The translations under genes were made by a program, and so were the position numbers. Under the pieces are notes generated by a model. The model saw nothing but the letters and a program-made list of their open reading frames with translations, did no database searches and was not told the origin of the DNA. Of a DNA stretch of 64,000 nt, positions 37,645 through 46,463 are shown piece after piece. Source of the stretch: Sphaerisporangium rubeum (lineage in GTDB: Bacteria > Actinomycetota > Actinomycetes > Streptosporangiales > Streptosporangiaceae); assembly GCF_014207705.1 (NCBI RefSeq), contig NZ_JACHIU010000001.1, positions 1,364,001 to 1,428,000 on the forward strand, in the 5' to 3' direction. How positions within the stretch are numbered: the stretch's first letter is position 1; every line of letters begins with the position of its first letter.

Positions 37645-38760
37645 CTTCATGATCTCCGTGGTGCCGCCGTAGATGGTCTGCACGCGGCTGTCCATCCACG
37701 CCTTGGCCACCGGGTACTCCGTCATGTAGCCGTACCCGCCGTGCAGCTGGAGGCAGCGGTCGATGACCTTCTGCTGGATCTCGGTGGTCCACCACTTGGC
37801 CTTGGCGGCGTCCACCACGGTCAGCTCCCTGGCGTTCAGCGCCAGGACGCACTTGTCCACGTAGTGCCGCGCGATCTCCACCTCGGTGGACAGCTCGGCC
37901 AGGACGAACCGCGTGTTCTGGAACGAACCGATGGTGCGGCCGAACGCCTGGCGGTTCCTGCAGTACTCGATGGTCGCTTCGAGCACCGTCTCGGCGGCGG
38001 CCACCGCGGCCACGGCGATCGACAGCCGCTCCTGGGGGAGGTTCGCCATGAGCTGGAAGAACCCCTGGCCCTCCTCGGCGCCGAGGCGGTTGGCCACCGG
38101 CACGCGGACGTTCTCGAAGAACAGTTCCGCCGTGTCCTGCGCGTGCATGCCGATCTTCTCCAGGTTGCGGCCCCTGGTGAAGCCCTCCATGCCGCGCTCC
38201 ACCACCAGCAGCGTGGTGCCGCGCGCGCCGGCGGCCGGATCGGTCTTGGCGACCACGACCACCAGGTCGGAGTTGATGCCGTTGGTGATGAACGTCTTCT
38301 GGCCGTTGACGACATAGTGGTCGCCGTCGCGCAGCGCCGTCGTGCGCACCCCCTGCAGGTCGCTGCCGGCGCCGGGCTCGGTCATGCCGATGGCCGTGAT
38401 CAGCTCGCCGGAGGTGAAACCGGGGAGCCAGCGCTGCTTCTGCTCCTCGTCGGTGAGGTCCACCAGGTACGGCGCCATGATGTCGTTGTGCAGGCCGAAC
38501 CCCAGCCCCGAGGCCCCGGCCCTGATGATCTCCTCGACGATCACCGTGTTGTACCGGAAGTCGGTGATGCCGGAACCGCCGTACTCCTCCGGCACCGAGA
38601 AGCCGAACATGCCGAGTTCCCCGGCCTTCTTCCACACCTCACGCGGCACGATGCCGTCCTTCTCCCACTGCGCGTGGTGGGGGACGACCTCGCGGGCCAT
38701 GAACTCGCGCACGGTGTCCCGGAAGAGCAGGTGCTCCTCCTCGAAGAGGTCTCGCCGCAT
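37615..38760 (-). CDS. Acyl-CoA dehydrogenase
   Basis: A 381-aa FAD enzyme of normal length, oxidising acyl-CoA to trans-2-enoyl-CoA and passing electrons to ETF. Family landmarks are MTEPGAGSD (flavin site), QLHGGYGYMTEYPV and IYGGTTEIMKEIIGR. The position that holds the catalytic Glu in medium-chain enzymes (IYEGT) is Gly here. Glu244 in LPQERL aligns with the alternative base of long-chain and isovaleryl-CoA dehydrogenases, so it belongs to that subgroup. An operator-like palindrome covers its promoter, sharing sequence with the thiolase promoter. Beyond the stop lie degenerate copies of its own tail. Confidence 0.92.
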   Translation of the reverse strand: MRRDLFEEEHLLFRDTVREFMAREVVPHHAQWEKDGIVPREVWKKAGELGMFGFSVPEEYGGSGITDFRYNTVIVEEIIRAGASGLGFGLHNDIMAPYLVDLTDEEQKQRWLPGFTSGELITAIGMTEPGAGSDLQGVRTTALRDGDHYVVNGQKTFITNGINSDLVVVVAKTDPAAGARGTTLLVVERGMEGFTRGRNLEKIGMHAQDTAELFFENVRVPVANRLGAEEGQGFFQLMANLPQERLSIAVAAVAAAETVLEATIEYCRNRQAFGRTIGSFQNTRFVLAELSTEVEIARHYVDKCVLALNARELTVVDAAKAKWWTTEIQQKVIDRCLQLHGGYGYMTEYPVAKAWMDSRVQTIYGGTTEIMKEIIGRSFGF

Positions 38761-38789
38761 TCGTCCTGTCCTCTCTGGGGGAAATCAAG

Positions 38790-38805
38790 GAACAGAATAC
38801 TGTTC
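38790..38805 (-). promoter_or_regulatory. Palindrome over the acyl-CoA dehydrogenase promoter
   Basis: GAACAG-AATA-CTGTTC has perfect 6-bp arms. On the minus strand it reads GAACAGTATTCTGTTC, in which TATTCT is a good -10 about 30 bases before the start. TATTCTGTT recurs at 43330 before the thiolase gene. A TetR-type regulator of acyl-CoA metabolism is the likely reader. Confidence 0.5.
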
Positions 38806-38832
38806 TGCTGCGGGTTCTTCGATACGTACCCC

Positions 38833-38863
38833 TGTGACGTGACGACCACGTACCGACGTCACA
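38833..38863. promoter_or_regulatory. 8-bp inverted repeat TGTGACGT/ACGTCACA
   Basis: TGTGACGT (38833-38840) and ACGTCACA (38856-38863) are perfect inverted arms with 15 bases between. They lie between the acyl-CoA dehydrogenase promoter and that of the sortase substrate, about 115 bases before its start, and could be an operator for either. Confidence 0.4.
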
Positions 38864-38977
38864 AATCCACTACTTTCCCCGCCTTCTGTGTCCATTGCCG
38901 ATGGCCGCGCTCGTCATTCGTCATACGATCCTCTCCCTGGTTCGAGGTTGGTCAGCGATGGTTACGGAGGCCCTCCC

Positions 38978-40321
38978 GTGAGCGGTCGGGCGATCAGGTT
39001 CCGAGGTGTGCTCGCGGCGTCGGCGCTCGCCGCCTGCACGGGTGTCTGCTTACAGACCCCGGCGGCCGCCGACACCCGCCACTACATCTACGAGTACACG
39101 TGCACCGGCGGTCATCTCCTCCGTGACGACGGTCCGAAGAACATCACTGTGGATGTGACCATCCCCACCTCGGTACGGGTCGGCGAGCGCATCGCCGTGG
39201 ACTGGACGCTCAGCGACTCCCCGCTCGCCGCCTCCGCCGCCTTCAAGGCCGGCGGCCGCCTCATCGCCACCGGCACCTCCGGGGTCAAAGGCTTATGGAG
39301 CGGACAACTCGACTCCACAGGACACAAGGACCAGGCCGTACTCGCCAAGAACGGCCCTCTAAAACTTCCGTCCGCGATCTCCGGCTCGGTCACCACCACC
39401 GAAACCGGCAAGCTCACCATTACGCCTGGCCAACTAGTCCTGGACTTCATCCCACCGGCCGACACGATCAGGGTCAACGACAACGGCGACATCGACGGGG
39501 AACCTGAGGCGACCGTGCAGCACAAGCACGGTCCCATCACCTACAACGAGTCGTCCTGGTTCCGCGCTGCGGACCGGTCGGCCTACAAGGACTACAAGGA
39601 CGACTTGCACGCCACCGCCAAGAAAGACGACTCGGTCACGGTGACATTCGTCGGCACCGGGCTCGCCTACATCGGCGAGCGGGTCAAGACCGTCGGCGAG
39701 TTCGAGGTGTCCCTCGGTACCGACCCCAAGGTCATCGCCACGGTGAACGCGTACGACCCCGCGCCGGAAGCCACTCCCAAGGCGCAGGAAGTGCTCTGGT
39801 CCAAGACGGACTTCCCCTATGGCGAGCACACCGTCAAGTTCAAGAACGTCGCTCCGACCGGCACCGTCATGGCCGTGGACGCCTTCGACTTCATCACCCG
39901 CGAACTGTCCACCCCGCCGGACAACTATTTCCGCACCACCTGCACCACCAAGACCGTCAAGTCCGCGACCGTCGAAGTGCTCCCGGCTCCGACGCCGACC
40001 AGCACCAGCACGAGCCCCGGTGGAAACGGCCACATCACCGACGGGGACGACTCGGGCCGCGGCGTGAACGTGCTGTCCGGCGGCGGTCAGGGACACGGCG
40101 CGCCGACCGCGACGGCGACCGCGACCGTCACCCGTAAGCCGACGCCTGAGCCGAGCCGTACGCCGCAGGTCCGGGTCACCCCCAAGGGAGGCGCGCAGAC
40201 CGGTGAGGCGTCGGGGGACGGCACGGCGGCGCCGCTGCTCATCGGGTACGGGACGGTGCTGACCGTCACGGGGGTCGCGGGTGGCGCGTTGAGGCGTCGC
40301 AGGCGTCGTACCGCTGTATGA
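38978..40321 (+). CDS. Secreted surface protein, predicted sortase substrate 1
   Basis: A 447-aa protein from GTG 38978 (GGAGG seven bases upstream). The signal peptide ends near residue 31 (TPAAAD). The mature part opens with YEYTCTGG and a beta-sandwich domain resembling the start of the protein at 41509, then a second domain (about 190-330) including GTGLAYIGERV and FPYGEHTVKF. A Thr/Ser/Pro-rich stalk follows (about 345-395). The end is PKGGAQTG (GGAQTG 404-409), a TM helix (about 419-437) and RRRRRR, i.e. a sorting-signal layout with a non-LPXTG motif. A class E/F sortase gene follows 101 bases on. Probably wall-anchored; ligand unknown. Confidence 0.75.
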   Translation: MSGRAIRFRGVLAASALAACTGVCLQTPAAADTRHYIYEYTCTGGHLLRDDGPKNITVDVTIPTSVRVGERIAVDWTLSDSPLAASAAFKAGGRLIATGTSGVKGLWSGQLDSTGHKDQAVLAKNGPLKLPSAISGSVTTTETGKLTITPGQLVLDFIPPADTIRVNDNGDIDGEPEATVQHKHGPITYNESSWFRAADRSAYKDYKDDLHATAKKDDSVTVTFVGTGLAYIGERVKTVGEFEVSLGTDPKVIATVNAYDPAPEATPKAQEVLWSKTDFPYGEHTVKFKNVAPTGTVMAVDAFDFITRELSTPPDNYFRTTCTTKTVKSATVEVLPAPTPTSTSTSPGGNGHITDGDDSGRGVNVLSGGGQGHGAPTATATATVTRKPTPEPSRTPQVRVTPKGGAQTGEASGDGTAAPLLIGYGTVLTVTGVAGGALRRRRRRTAV

Positions 40322-40365
40322 AGGCCTCGCCGATGACAGCGGACACGGCTACGGTACGGCGTACC

Positions 40366-40441
40366 ACGGTGAGGGAGACGGCCGATGACGGCGACGCCGG
40401 GTGACGGTGAGAGGGACGGCCGATGACGGTGACGCCGGATG
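40366..40441. repeat. Tandem 38-bp duplication of the sortase 1 start region
   Basis: Copies 40366-40403 and 40404-40441 match at 34 of 38 positions. Each contains a purine-rich ribosome site and an ATG (40385 and 40423). The first ATG reads only MTATPG before a stop codon; the second starts sortase 1. Confidence 0.85.
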
Positions 40442-41271
40442 ACGAAGGTGGCGGTTCGTCGCGGAGCCGGATCAGGGCCGCGCTGCCGTCCGTCCTGCTG
40501 ACCCTCGCGTCGCTCGCCGGGGTCGGCCTGGTGATGGCCGGGCTGCTGGCGTACCTCGCGCCGGCCCCGCAGGCCGCTGATCCGCATCCCACCGAGGCGG
40601 CCGGTACGTCCGGTGCTCAGGTCGCCGCAGGCGGGCCGAGCGTGCCGGGAGGGGACGTGTCCGCGCCGCGTGGCGCTCAGGCCGTCGCCGACGACGTCCC
40701 GGCGGCCGGGACGCCGGCCACCGGGCCCGGCGGGGACGCCGGCCCTGGAGCGGGGAGACCACCGGCGGGGACCGCGACCACAGGGCCGTCCACACCAGGA
40801 GTGCCGTCGTTGCGCAGGTCGGCGCCGACCAGGGTGAAGATCCCCCGTATCGGCGTGGACGCTCCGCTCGCCTCCGTCGGCGTGCTCAGGTCGGGGGAGA
40901 TCGAGGTGCCGCCGCTCGACCGGCCCGGCCTCGCCGGCTGGTACCACCTCGGCCCGAGCCCCGGAGAGCAGGGTCCCGCGGTCATCCTGGGCCACGTGAA
41001 CACCAGGCGCGGCCCGGCGGTGTTCAACCGGCTCCGTGAGCTGACCCGCGGCGACAAGGTGACCGTCGTCCGTTCGGACGGCTCCACGGCGGTGTTCACC
41101 GTGGACGGCACCGAGCAGGCGAGCAAGAACCGTTTCCCCACCGAACGGGTGTACGGCCATGTGGACGGCGCGGCCCTGCGGCTGATCACCTGCGGTGGCG
41201 TGCTGAACCCCCGCAGTCACAGTTACACCGATAACATCATTGTTTACGCCACGCTGTCGTCCCGTGGCTGA
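40423..41271 (+). CDS. Class E/F sortase 1
   Basis: A 282-aa transpeptidase with TM at about 22-45, a Pro/Ala/Gly-rich linker (about 48-130) and the sortase barrel (about 135-280). The catalytic triad is complete: His191 in LGHVNT, Cys257 in LITCGG and Arg264 in NPRSHSYTDN. The short domain and the TCGG motif place it with the actinobacterial class E/F enzymes. It cuts a C-terminal sorting signal and joins the protein to a wall acceptor; the neighbouring proteins ending in GGAxTG plus TM are the likely substrates. The start lies in the second copy of a 38-bp duplication. Confidence 0.9.
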   Translation: MTVTPDDEGGGSSRSRIRAALPSVLLTLASLAGVGLVMAGLLAYLAPAPQAADPHPTEAAGTSGAQVAAGGPSVPGGDVSAPRGAQAVADDVPAAGTPATGPGGDAGPGAGRPPAGTATTGPSTPGVPSLRRSAPTRVKIPRIGVDAPLASVGVLRSGEIEVPPLDRPGLAGWYHLGPSPGEQGPAVILGHVNTRRGPAVFNRLRELTRGDKVTVVRSDGSTAVFTVDGTEQASKNRFPTERVYGHVDGAALRLITCGGVLNPRSHSYTDNIIVYATLSSRG

Positions 41272-41370
41272 GCGCAACGGTCGCTCACGAAGAGTGACAT
41301 CGCATCGCGTCGTGCTGATCCGACGAACTTATCTTGCAACGAGTAAACCTCTCTGAGCTGCGATGATCTC

Positions 41371-41388
41371 CGAAAAATTGGATTTTCG
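41371..41388. promoter_or_regulatory. AT-rich inverted repeat upstream of substrate 2
   Basis: CGAAAA (41371-41376) and TTTTCG (41383-41388) are perfect arms six bases apart in the 237-base gap before the substrate 2 gene. The gap is markedly AT-richer than its surroundings and no gene is seen in it; it probably holds the promoter. Confidence 0.4.
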
Positions 41389-41508
41389 ACCCCAAATCAC
41401 AGCCAGGGGTGATGCAGGATCCGTAGGATCTGTACCGAACCGTGACCAGGGTCTGCCATCCTGTTGCGCCTGAGCAAACCGGTCATCGCCGCTGAAATGG
41501 AGAGATAC

Positions 41509-42405
41509 GTGCTGAAGTCCAGAGCACGGCGTCGCGTCGCGACCAGAGCTGTCGTGGCCGGAACCATGGGTGCCGCACTGATCGGTCTGTTCCCGGCGTT
41601 GAGCGCCGCGGTGGGTCCTGTTCCCGTCACGTACACGTGCACGCCTCCGGCAGGCAGTCCGGCCTACAACTTCTCGGTGACCTTGACGGGGCCGACGACG
41701 GCGGCGGTGCTGAACCAGCCCGTCACCGTGACATGGGGGATCGCTCAGACCTCGCCGTCCCCGGCGCTGACCGCCAGCGCCGCCGGCGTGCCGACGACGG
41801 CGACCATCACCGTCGAAGGTGATCTGGAGGCCATTGGCCAGCCGATCCTCCCCAGTCCGAGCGCCACCACGGTGTCGCCGGCCGCGACGCAGACCCCCGG
41901 CACGTCGTTGGCGCCTGGAGCTCCTCTGCCGATCCCCACCTTGCGCGCCACGCTCACCCCCACGGCGACAGGCACGTTCTACGTCAGGCCGGGTACCTTC
42001 TCCCTGCGGGTGAGCACGGGCACGACCGGTACGGACACCATTTACGACTGCACAGTCCCCGCGGCCGCGAGCCCGGCGTCCGCCACCCCGCCTGCGCTCG
42101 CGATCGGCGTCGGGACCGCAGGCGCGTCACCCTCGACCAGTGCCAGCCCCACGGTGACCCCCACCGCCACCCCCACGCCGACCCTGACCAGCCCCACCCC
42201 CCGCCAGACCCGCACCGTCTACGAGACCGTGACGTCGGGTCCGCGTAACCAGGTGACCCGCACCCCCGGTGGTGGCGCGGCGACCGGTGGTGGCGGCGGT
42301 ATCGGGCCGGACGCGCGGCTCTTCCTCGCCGTCGGGTCGGCCATGGTGCTCGCGGCCGGTGCCGGCGGGCTGATGATGCGCCGCCGCCGGCCGGAGCGAG
42401 GCTGA
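41509..42405 (+). CDS. Secreted surface protein, predicted sortase substrate 2
   Basis: A 298-aa protein. GTG 41509 is preferred since GGAGAGA lies five bases before it; ATG 41497 is an alternative. A signal peptide precedes VPVTYTCTPP, echoing the YTCT of substrate 1, and a beta-sandwich with LTGPTTAAVLNQPVTVTW. A second part holds IYDCTVP, then a Thr/Pro-rich stalk (about 200-235). It ends with TPGGGAATG (GGAATG 254-259), a TM helix (about 270-290) and RRRR. The same PxGGAxTG-TM-Arg layout as substrate 1 marks both as clients of the neighbouring sortases. The gene for sortase 2 follows after 13 bases. Confidence 0.75.
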   Translation: MLKSRARRRVATRAVVAGTMGAALIGLFPALSAAVGPVPVTYTCTPPAGSPAYNFSVTLTGPTTAAVLNQPVTVTWGIAQTSPSPALTASAAGVPTTATITVEGDLEAIGQPILPSPSATTVSPAATQTPGTSLAPGAPLPIPTLRATLTPTATGTFYVRPGTFSLRVSTGTTGTDTIYDCTVPAAASPASATPPALAIGVGTAGASPSTSASPTVTPTATPTPTLTSPTPRQTRTVYETVTSGPRNQVTRTPGGGAATGGGGGIGPDARLFLAVGSAMVLAAGAGGLMMRRRRPERG

Positions 42406-42418
42406 CCGGGAGGCCTGA

Positions 42419-43300
42419 GTGACGACCCCCCCTGAGTACCCCGAGGGTTACGGCCAGGGCCACGAGCAGCCGGGTCACCCCGGCTACCCGCAGCACGGCC
42501 AGCCGTACATGCAGCAGGTCTACTACGGCTACGGGTCGTGGCAGGAGCCGGAGCGCCGGGCCGACCGGGGCTCGATGTTGCGCGGCATCCTCATCCTGGC
42601 CGCCGTGGCGGGGGTCGTCACGGTGGTGATCGGTGTGCTGCTGATGGCGAACGCGCCTGCCGAGTACGGTCTCGCCGATTCCGGACGCACGCCGTTGAAG
42701 CTCGGGGCCCAGCCGCCGGACGGGTTCGCGCCGTCGGTGGGCCCCGGCGGGCCGGGGCAGCCGCTGACGCAGGCGGCGCCGACGGCCGCGGCCCCTGCGC
42801 CGCCGCTACCGGCGGCGCCGCCGATGCAGCCGTCCACGCCGAAGCGGCTGGTCATCGCGAAGCTCGGCATCAACGCGCCGATCAAGTCGGTGGGTCTGGA
42901 CAAGAACGGTGCCATCCAGACCCCGCCGATCGGCAACCACAACCTGGTCGGCTGGTACCGCTACGGTCCGACGGCGGGCCAGTCGGGTCCCGCGGTGATG
43001 CTCGGCCACAAGGACACGATGACCCGCACGGCGGTGTTCAGCCGGCTGCACGAGTTGCAGTACGGCGACACGATCGAGGTCACCCGCATGGACGGCACTG
43101 TGGCGATCTTCACGGTGGGTGGCATCGAGCAGGCCGACAAGCTGACGTTCCCCACCAACCGGGTGTACGGCAACGCCGACGACGCCGAGCTGCGGCTCAT
43201 CACCTGCGGCGGCACGTACAACCGGTCGACCGGCCACTATCAGGACAATGTCATCGTGTACGCCAGGATGACCGGCACGCGTGGTGGGACAGGCGGCTGA
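42419..43300 (+). CDS. Class E/F sortase 2
   Basis: A 293-aa transpeptidase from GTG 42419. The cytoplasmic N-terminus is Gly/Pro/Tyr/His-rich (residues 1-45, HPGYPQHGQPY), followed by TM about 55-77, a linker and the sortase domain (about 140-285). Catalytic residues: His197 in LGHKDT, Cys263 in LITCGG and Arg269 in YNRSTGHYQDN. It resembles sortase 1 throughout the catalytic domain, so the two arose by an old duplication. It is translationally close to substrate 2 and probably specialised for it. Confidence 0.9.
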   Translation: MTTPPEYPEGYGQGHEQPGHPGYPQHGQPYMQQVYYGYGSWQEPERRADRGSMLRGILILAAVAGVVTVVIGVLLMANAPAEYGLADSGRTPLKLGAQPPDGFAPSVGPGGPGQPLTQAAPTAAAPAPPLPAAPPMQPSTPKRLVIAKLGINAPIKSVGLDKNGAIQTPPIGNHNLVGWYRYGPTAGQSGPAVMLGHKDTMTRTAVFSRLHELQYGDTIEVTRMDGTVAIFTVGGIEQADKLTFPTNRVYGNADDAELRLITCGGTYNRSTGHYQDNVIVYARMTGTRGGTGG

Positions 43301-43329
43301 CCGGGAGCACAGCGACTCTCACGGACGAT

Positions 43330-43370
43330 TATTCTGTTATACGCTCGGCAGTGACCGAACATAGCTCGGT
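43330..43370 (+). promoter_or_regulatory. Thiolase promoter region with shared TATTCTGTT and an ACCGA/TCGGT repeat
   Basis: TATTCTGTT (43330-43338) is identical to one half of the acyl-CoA dehydrogenase palindrome and contains a possible -10 TATTCT. Downstream ACCGA (43354-43358) and TCGGT (43366-43370) form a 5-bp inverted repeat seven bases apart. The thiolase start is 38 bases further on. Confidence 0.4.
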
Positions 43371-43407
43371 TTGGTGAGCGGACAGGTCGGAGACCCTGGG
43401 AGGCACC

Positions 43408-44565
<1,158 letters not shown>

Positions 44566-44583
44566 CCCGCGAGAGAAGTGACG

Positions 44584-44618
44584 GCGGGCCCCACCCTGGC
44601 CGAGGGGGTGGGGCCCGC
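44584..44618. terminator. Bidirectional hairpin after the thiolase gene
   Basis: GCGGGCCCCACCC (44584-44596) pairs with GGGTGGGGCCCGC (44606-44618), 13 bp with a 9-base loop. It lies between the thiolase gene (+) and the small Pro-rich gene (-). Confidence 0.8.
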
Positions 44619-44633
44619 GTCGCCGGTCTCGCC

Positions 44634-44870
44634 CTAGCGTCCCTTCGGCTGCCGCCTGGGAGGCGGCGTTCGCCGTACGGGCATCGGCGGCGGGGTGATC
44701 CGGCGCGGCGCCGATGGCTGCTTCCGCTCAGGGCGCGGCAGCGGCGGTGCGGCGTGCTCCGGTAGCGAGAGCGGCACCACGCGTCCCGGCTCGGGAAGCG
44801 GCGGCTTGGGTTCCGGCAGGGGAGTGGTCCCGGGGGCCTTGCGGCCCTTCTTGGCAGCACGAGTACGCAT
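44634..44870 (-). CDS. Small basic proline-rich protein of unknown function
   Basis: A 78-aa protein. The gene call rests on a good ribosome site (AAGGAG about nine bases before ATG 44870) and on its position between a terminator and a promoter-sized gap. The chain starts MRTRAAKKGRKAPG and continues with alternating Pro and basic residues (PLPEPKPPLPEP, TPPPMPVRRTPPPRRQ). It has no TM, signal peptide or cysteine and is predicted disordered. It could be a nucleic-acid or protein-surface binder; no family is recognised. The 228-base stretch upstream (44871-45098) holds no gene. Confidence 0.5.
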   Translation of the reverse strand: MRTRAAKKGRKAPGTTPLPEPKPPLPEPGRVVPLSLPEHAAPPLPRPERKQPSAPRRITPPPMPVRRTPPPRRQPKGR

Positions 44871-45098
44871 ATATGAATCTCCTTACGGATCACGACGCGG
44901 CAGGGAACATGCCGGTCGGGAGCCTCAGCCACCGCGTCTGTTTCGGACGGGTCAGAAAGCCGAAGCGAGCGTGGGGACCGGCCGTGGCCGGTCGGCGCTC
45001 TCAGTAAGAAGGAATCCGCATACCCCGAAGCTACGGTTCCCCCCGCGCGCACGGCAACCGGTTTTTCGCGCGCTCGCCGTGCGGACCGGACGGGCCGG

Positions 45099-46463
45099 TC
45101 AGAAGAACGTGGGGGCGGGGTTCGCGGTGGCGGGGAGGGTGACCTGGATCGTGGTGCCCTGGCCCGGGAGGGAACGGACGGTGGCCTGGCCGCCGTGCGC
45201 GATGGCGATGGCCTGCACGATGGACAGGCCGAGACCGGTGCCGTCGCTCTCGGCGTGGTGGTGGAACCGGTCGAAGGCGAGCGCCGCCATCTCGGGAGGC
45301 ATGCCGGGTCCGGTGTCGGTGACCTCCAGCGTGGCGGGTGCGGTGAGGCGGACGGTGGCCCGGGTCCCCGGCGGGGTGTGCGCGCGGACGTTGGCGAGCA
45401 GGTTGACCAGCACCTGGCGGATGCGGGCCTCGTCCACGGTGGCGACGAGCTCCGGCGGCGCGTCCAGGGTCACCGGGTGGTCGGGGGTGAGCGCGGTGAA
45501 GTCGTCCACGACCTCGGTGGCCAGGGTGGTGAGGTCGACGGGTGCCACGGTCAGCGGAGCGCCTTTGTCGAGCCGGGCCAGTTCCAGCAGCTCGGAGACC
45601 AGACGGGTCATGCGGGCCGCCTCGTCCTCGATGCGCCGCATGACCTGGGGGGTCTCCTCGGGGGGGATCGCACCCTGCCGGTACAGCTCGGCGTACCCGT
45701 GGATGGTGGTGAGGGGGTTGCGCAGCTCGTGGGAGGCGTCGGCGGCGAAGCGGCGCACCCGCTCCTCGGAGGCCCAGCGCGCGGCGAAGGCGTTCTGGAT
45801 GCGGGTCAGCATGACGTTGATGGCCGCGCCGAGCCGGCCCGCCTCGGAACGGCCCTCCGGCATGCGTTCGGACAGATCACCGCCTTCGGCCACGAGCTGC
45901 GCCGTGCTCGCCATGCGGCTCAGCGGCGCGAGGCCTCTCGCGATGAGGGACCGGCCGAGCAGGAGCAGCAGCACGATCAGCACGACGCCGGTGACCAGCT
46001 CGGTGAGGATGAGCCGCCGCACGGCGTCGCGCACTTCGTCCAGCGGAACGGCGACCACCACGATGCGGTCCCCGATGTCCATGCGCGCCGCCGCCGCGCG
46101 CAGCCGGCCGCTCAGTGGGAACGGTCTCCCGCTGTCGGCCAGTGACGACAGCCGGGTCTCGCCGAGCCGTTCCAGCATCTCCGGCATGTGCTCGGCCTCG
46201 GCGTCGTCCCCCGCCAGCAGCCGGCCGCGTCCGGTGGTGAGGTTGAGCAGCGCCACCGCGTACGTCGGGCTGGCGTTGACCAGCGCGATGCCGGACGCGC
46301 GCACCAGCCGTGCCGCCGACCCCTGCGCCGCCGCCGTCAGCGACGCGTCGGTGCGGTCCAGCAGGTGTCCGCGCAGCACCAGAACGCTCACCACCGACAG
46401 CACCGCGAGACCGGCCGCGGTCACCGACAGCAGGCCGGCGAGGAGCCGTCCCCCGAGTGTCAT
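45099..46463 (-). CDS. Sensor histidine kinase, OmpR-partner type
   Basis: A 454-aa kinase. TM1 about 8-30, an extracellular sensor (about 31-148), TM2 about 152-170, HAMP (about 172-225), HisKA with phospho-acceptor His245 in DASHELRNPLTTI, and HATPase_c (about 350-450) with NLLANVRAHT, DTGPGMPPEM and GTGLGLSIV. It is the third gene of a minus-strand operon with the response regulator and the DUF5666-like exported protein. The ATG overlaps the regulator's stop codon. Similar to actinobacterial TcrY-like kinases; the signal is unknown. Confidence 0.92.
   Translation of the reverse strand: MTLGGRLLAGLLSVTAAGLAVLSVVSVLVLRGHLLDRTDASLTAAAQGSAARLVRASGIALVNASPTYAVALLNLTTGRGRLLAGDDAEAEHMPEMLERLGETRLSSLADSGRPFPLSGRLRAAAARMDIGDRIVVVAVPLDEVRDAVRRLILTELVTGVVLIVLLLLLGRSLIARGLAPLSRMASTAQLVAEGGDLSERMPEGRSEAGRLGAAINVMLTRIQNAFAARWASEERVRRFAADASHELRNPLTTIHGYAELYRQGAIPPEETPQVMRRIEDEAARMTRLVSELLELARLDKGAPLTVAPVDLTTLATEVVDDFTALTPDHPVTLDAPPELVATVDEARIRQVLVNLLANVRAHTPPGTRATVRLTAPATLEVTDTGPGMPPEMAALAFDRFHHHAESDGTGLGLSIVQAIAIAHGGQATVRSLPGQGTTIQVTLPATANPAPTFF

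Noticed and set aside
40333-40404. 23-codon frame between substrate 1 and sortase 1
   Set aside because: It has no clear ribosome site and ends within the duplicated start region; treated as chance, though mentioned with the duplication.
41272-41508. Cyclic-di-AMP (ydaO-type) riboswitch before substrate 2
   Set aside because: The gap lacks the conserved motifs I could recall and is short; only an AT-rich inverted repeat and a likely promoter are seen.
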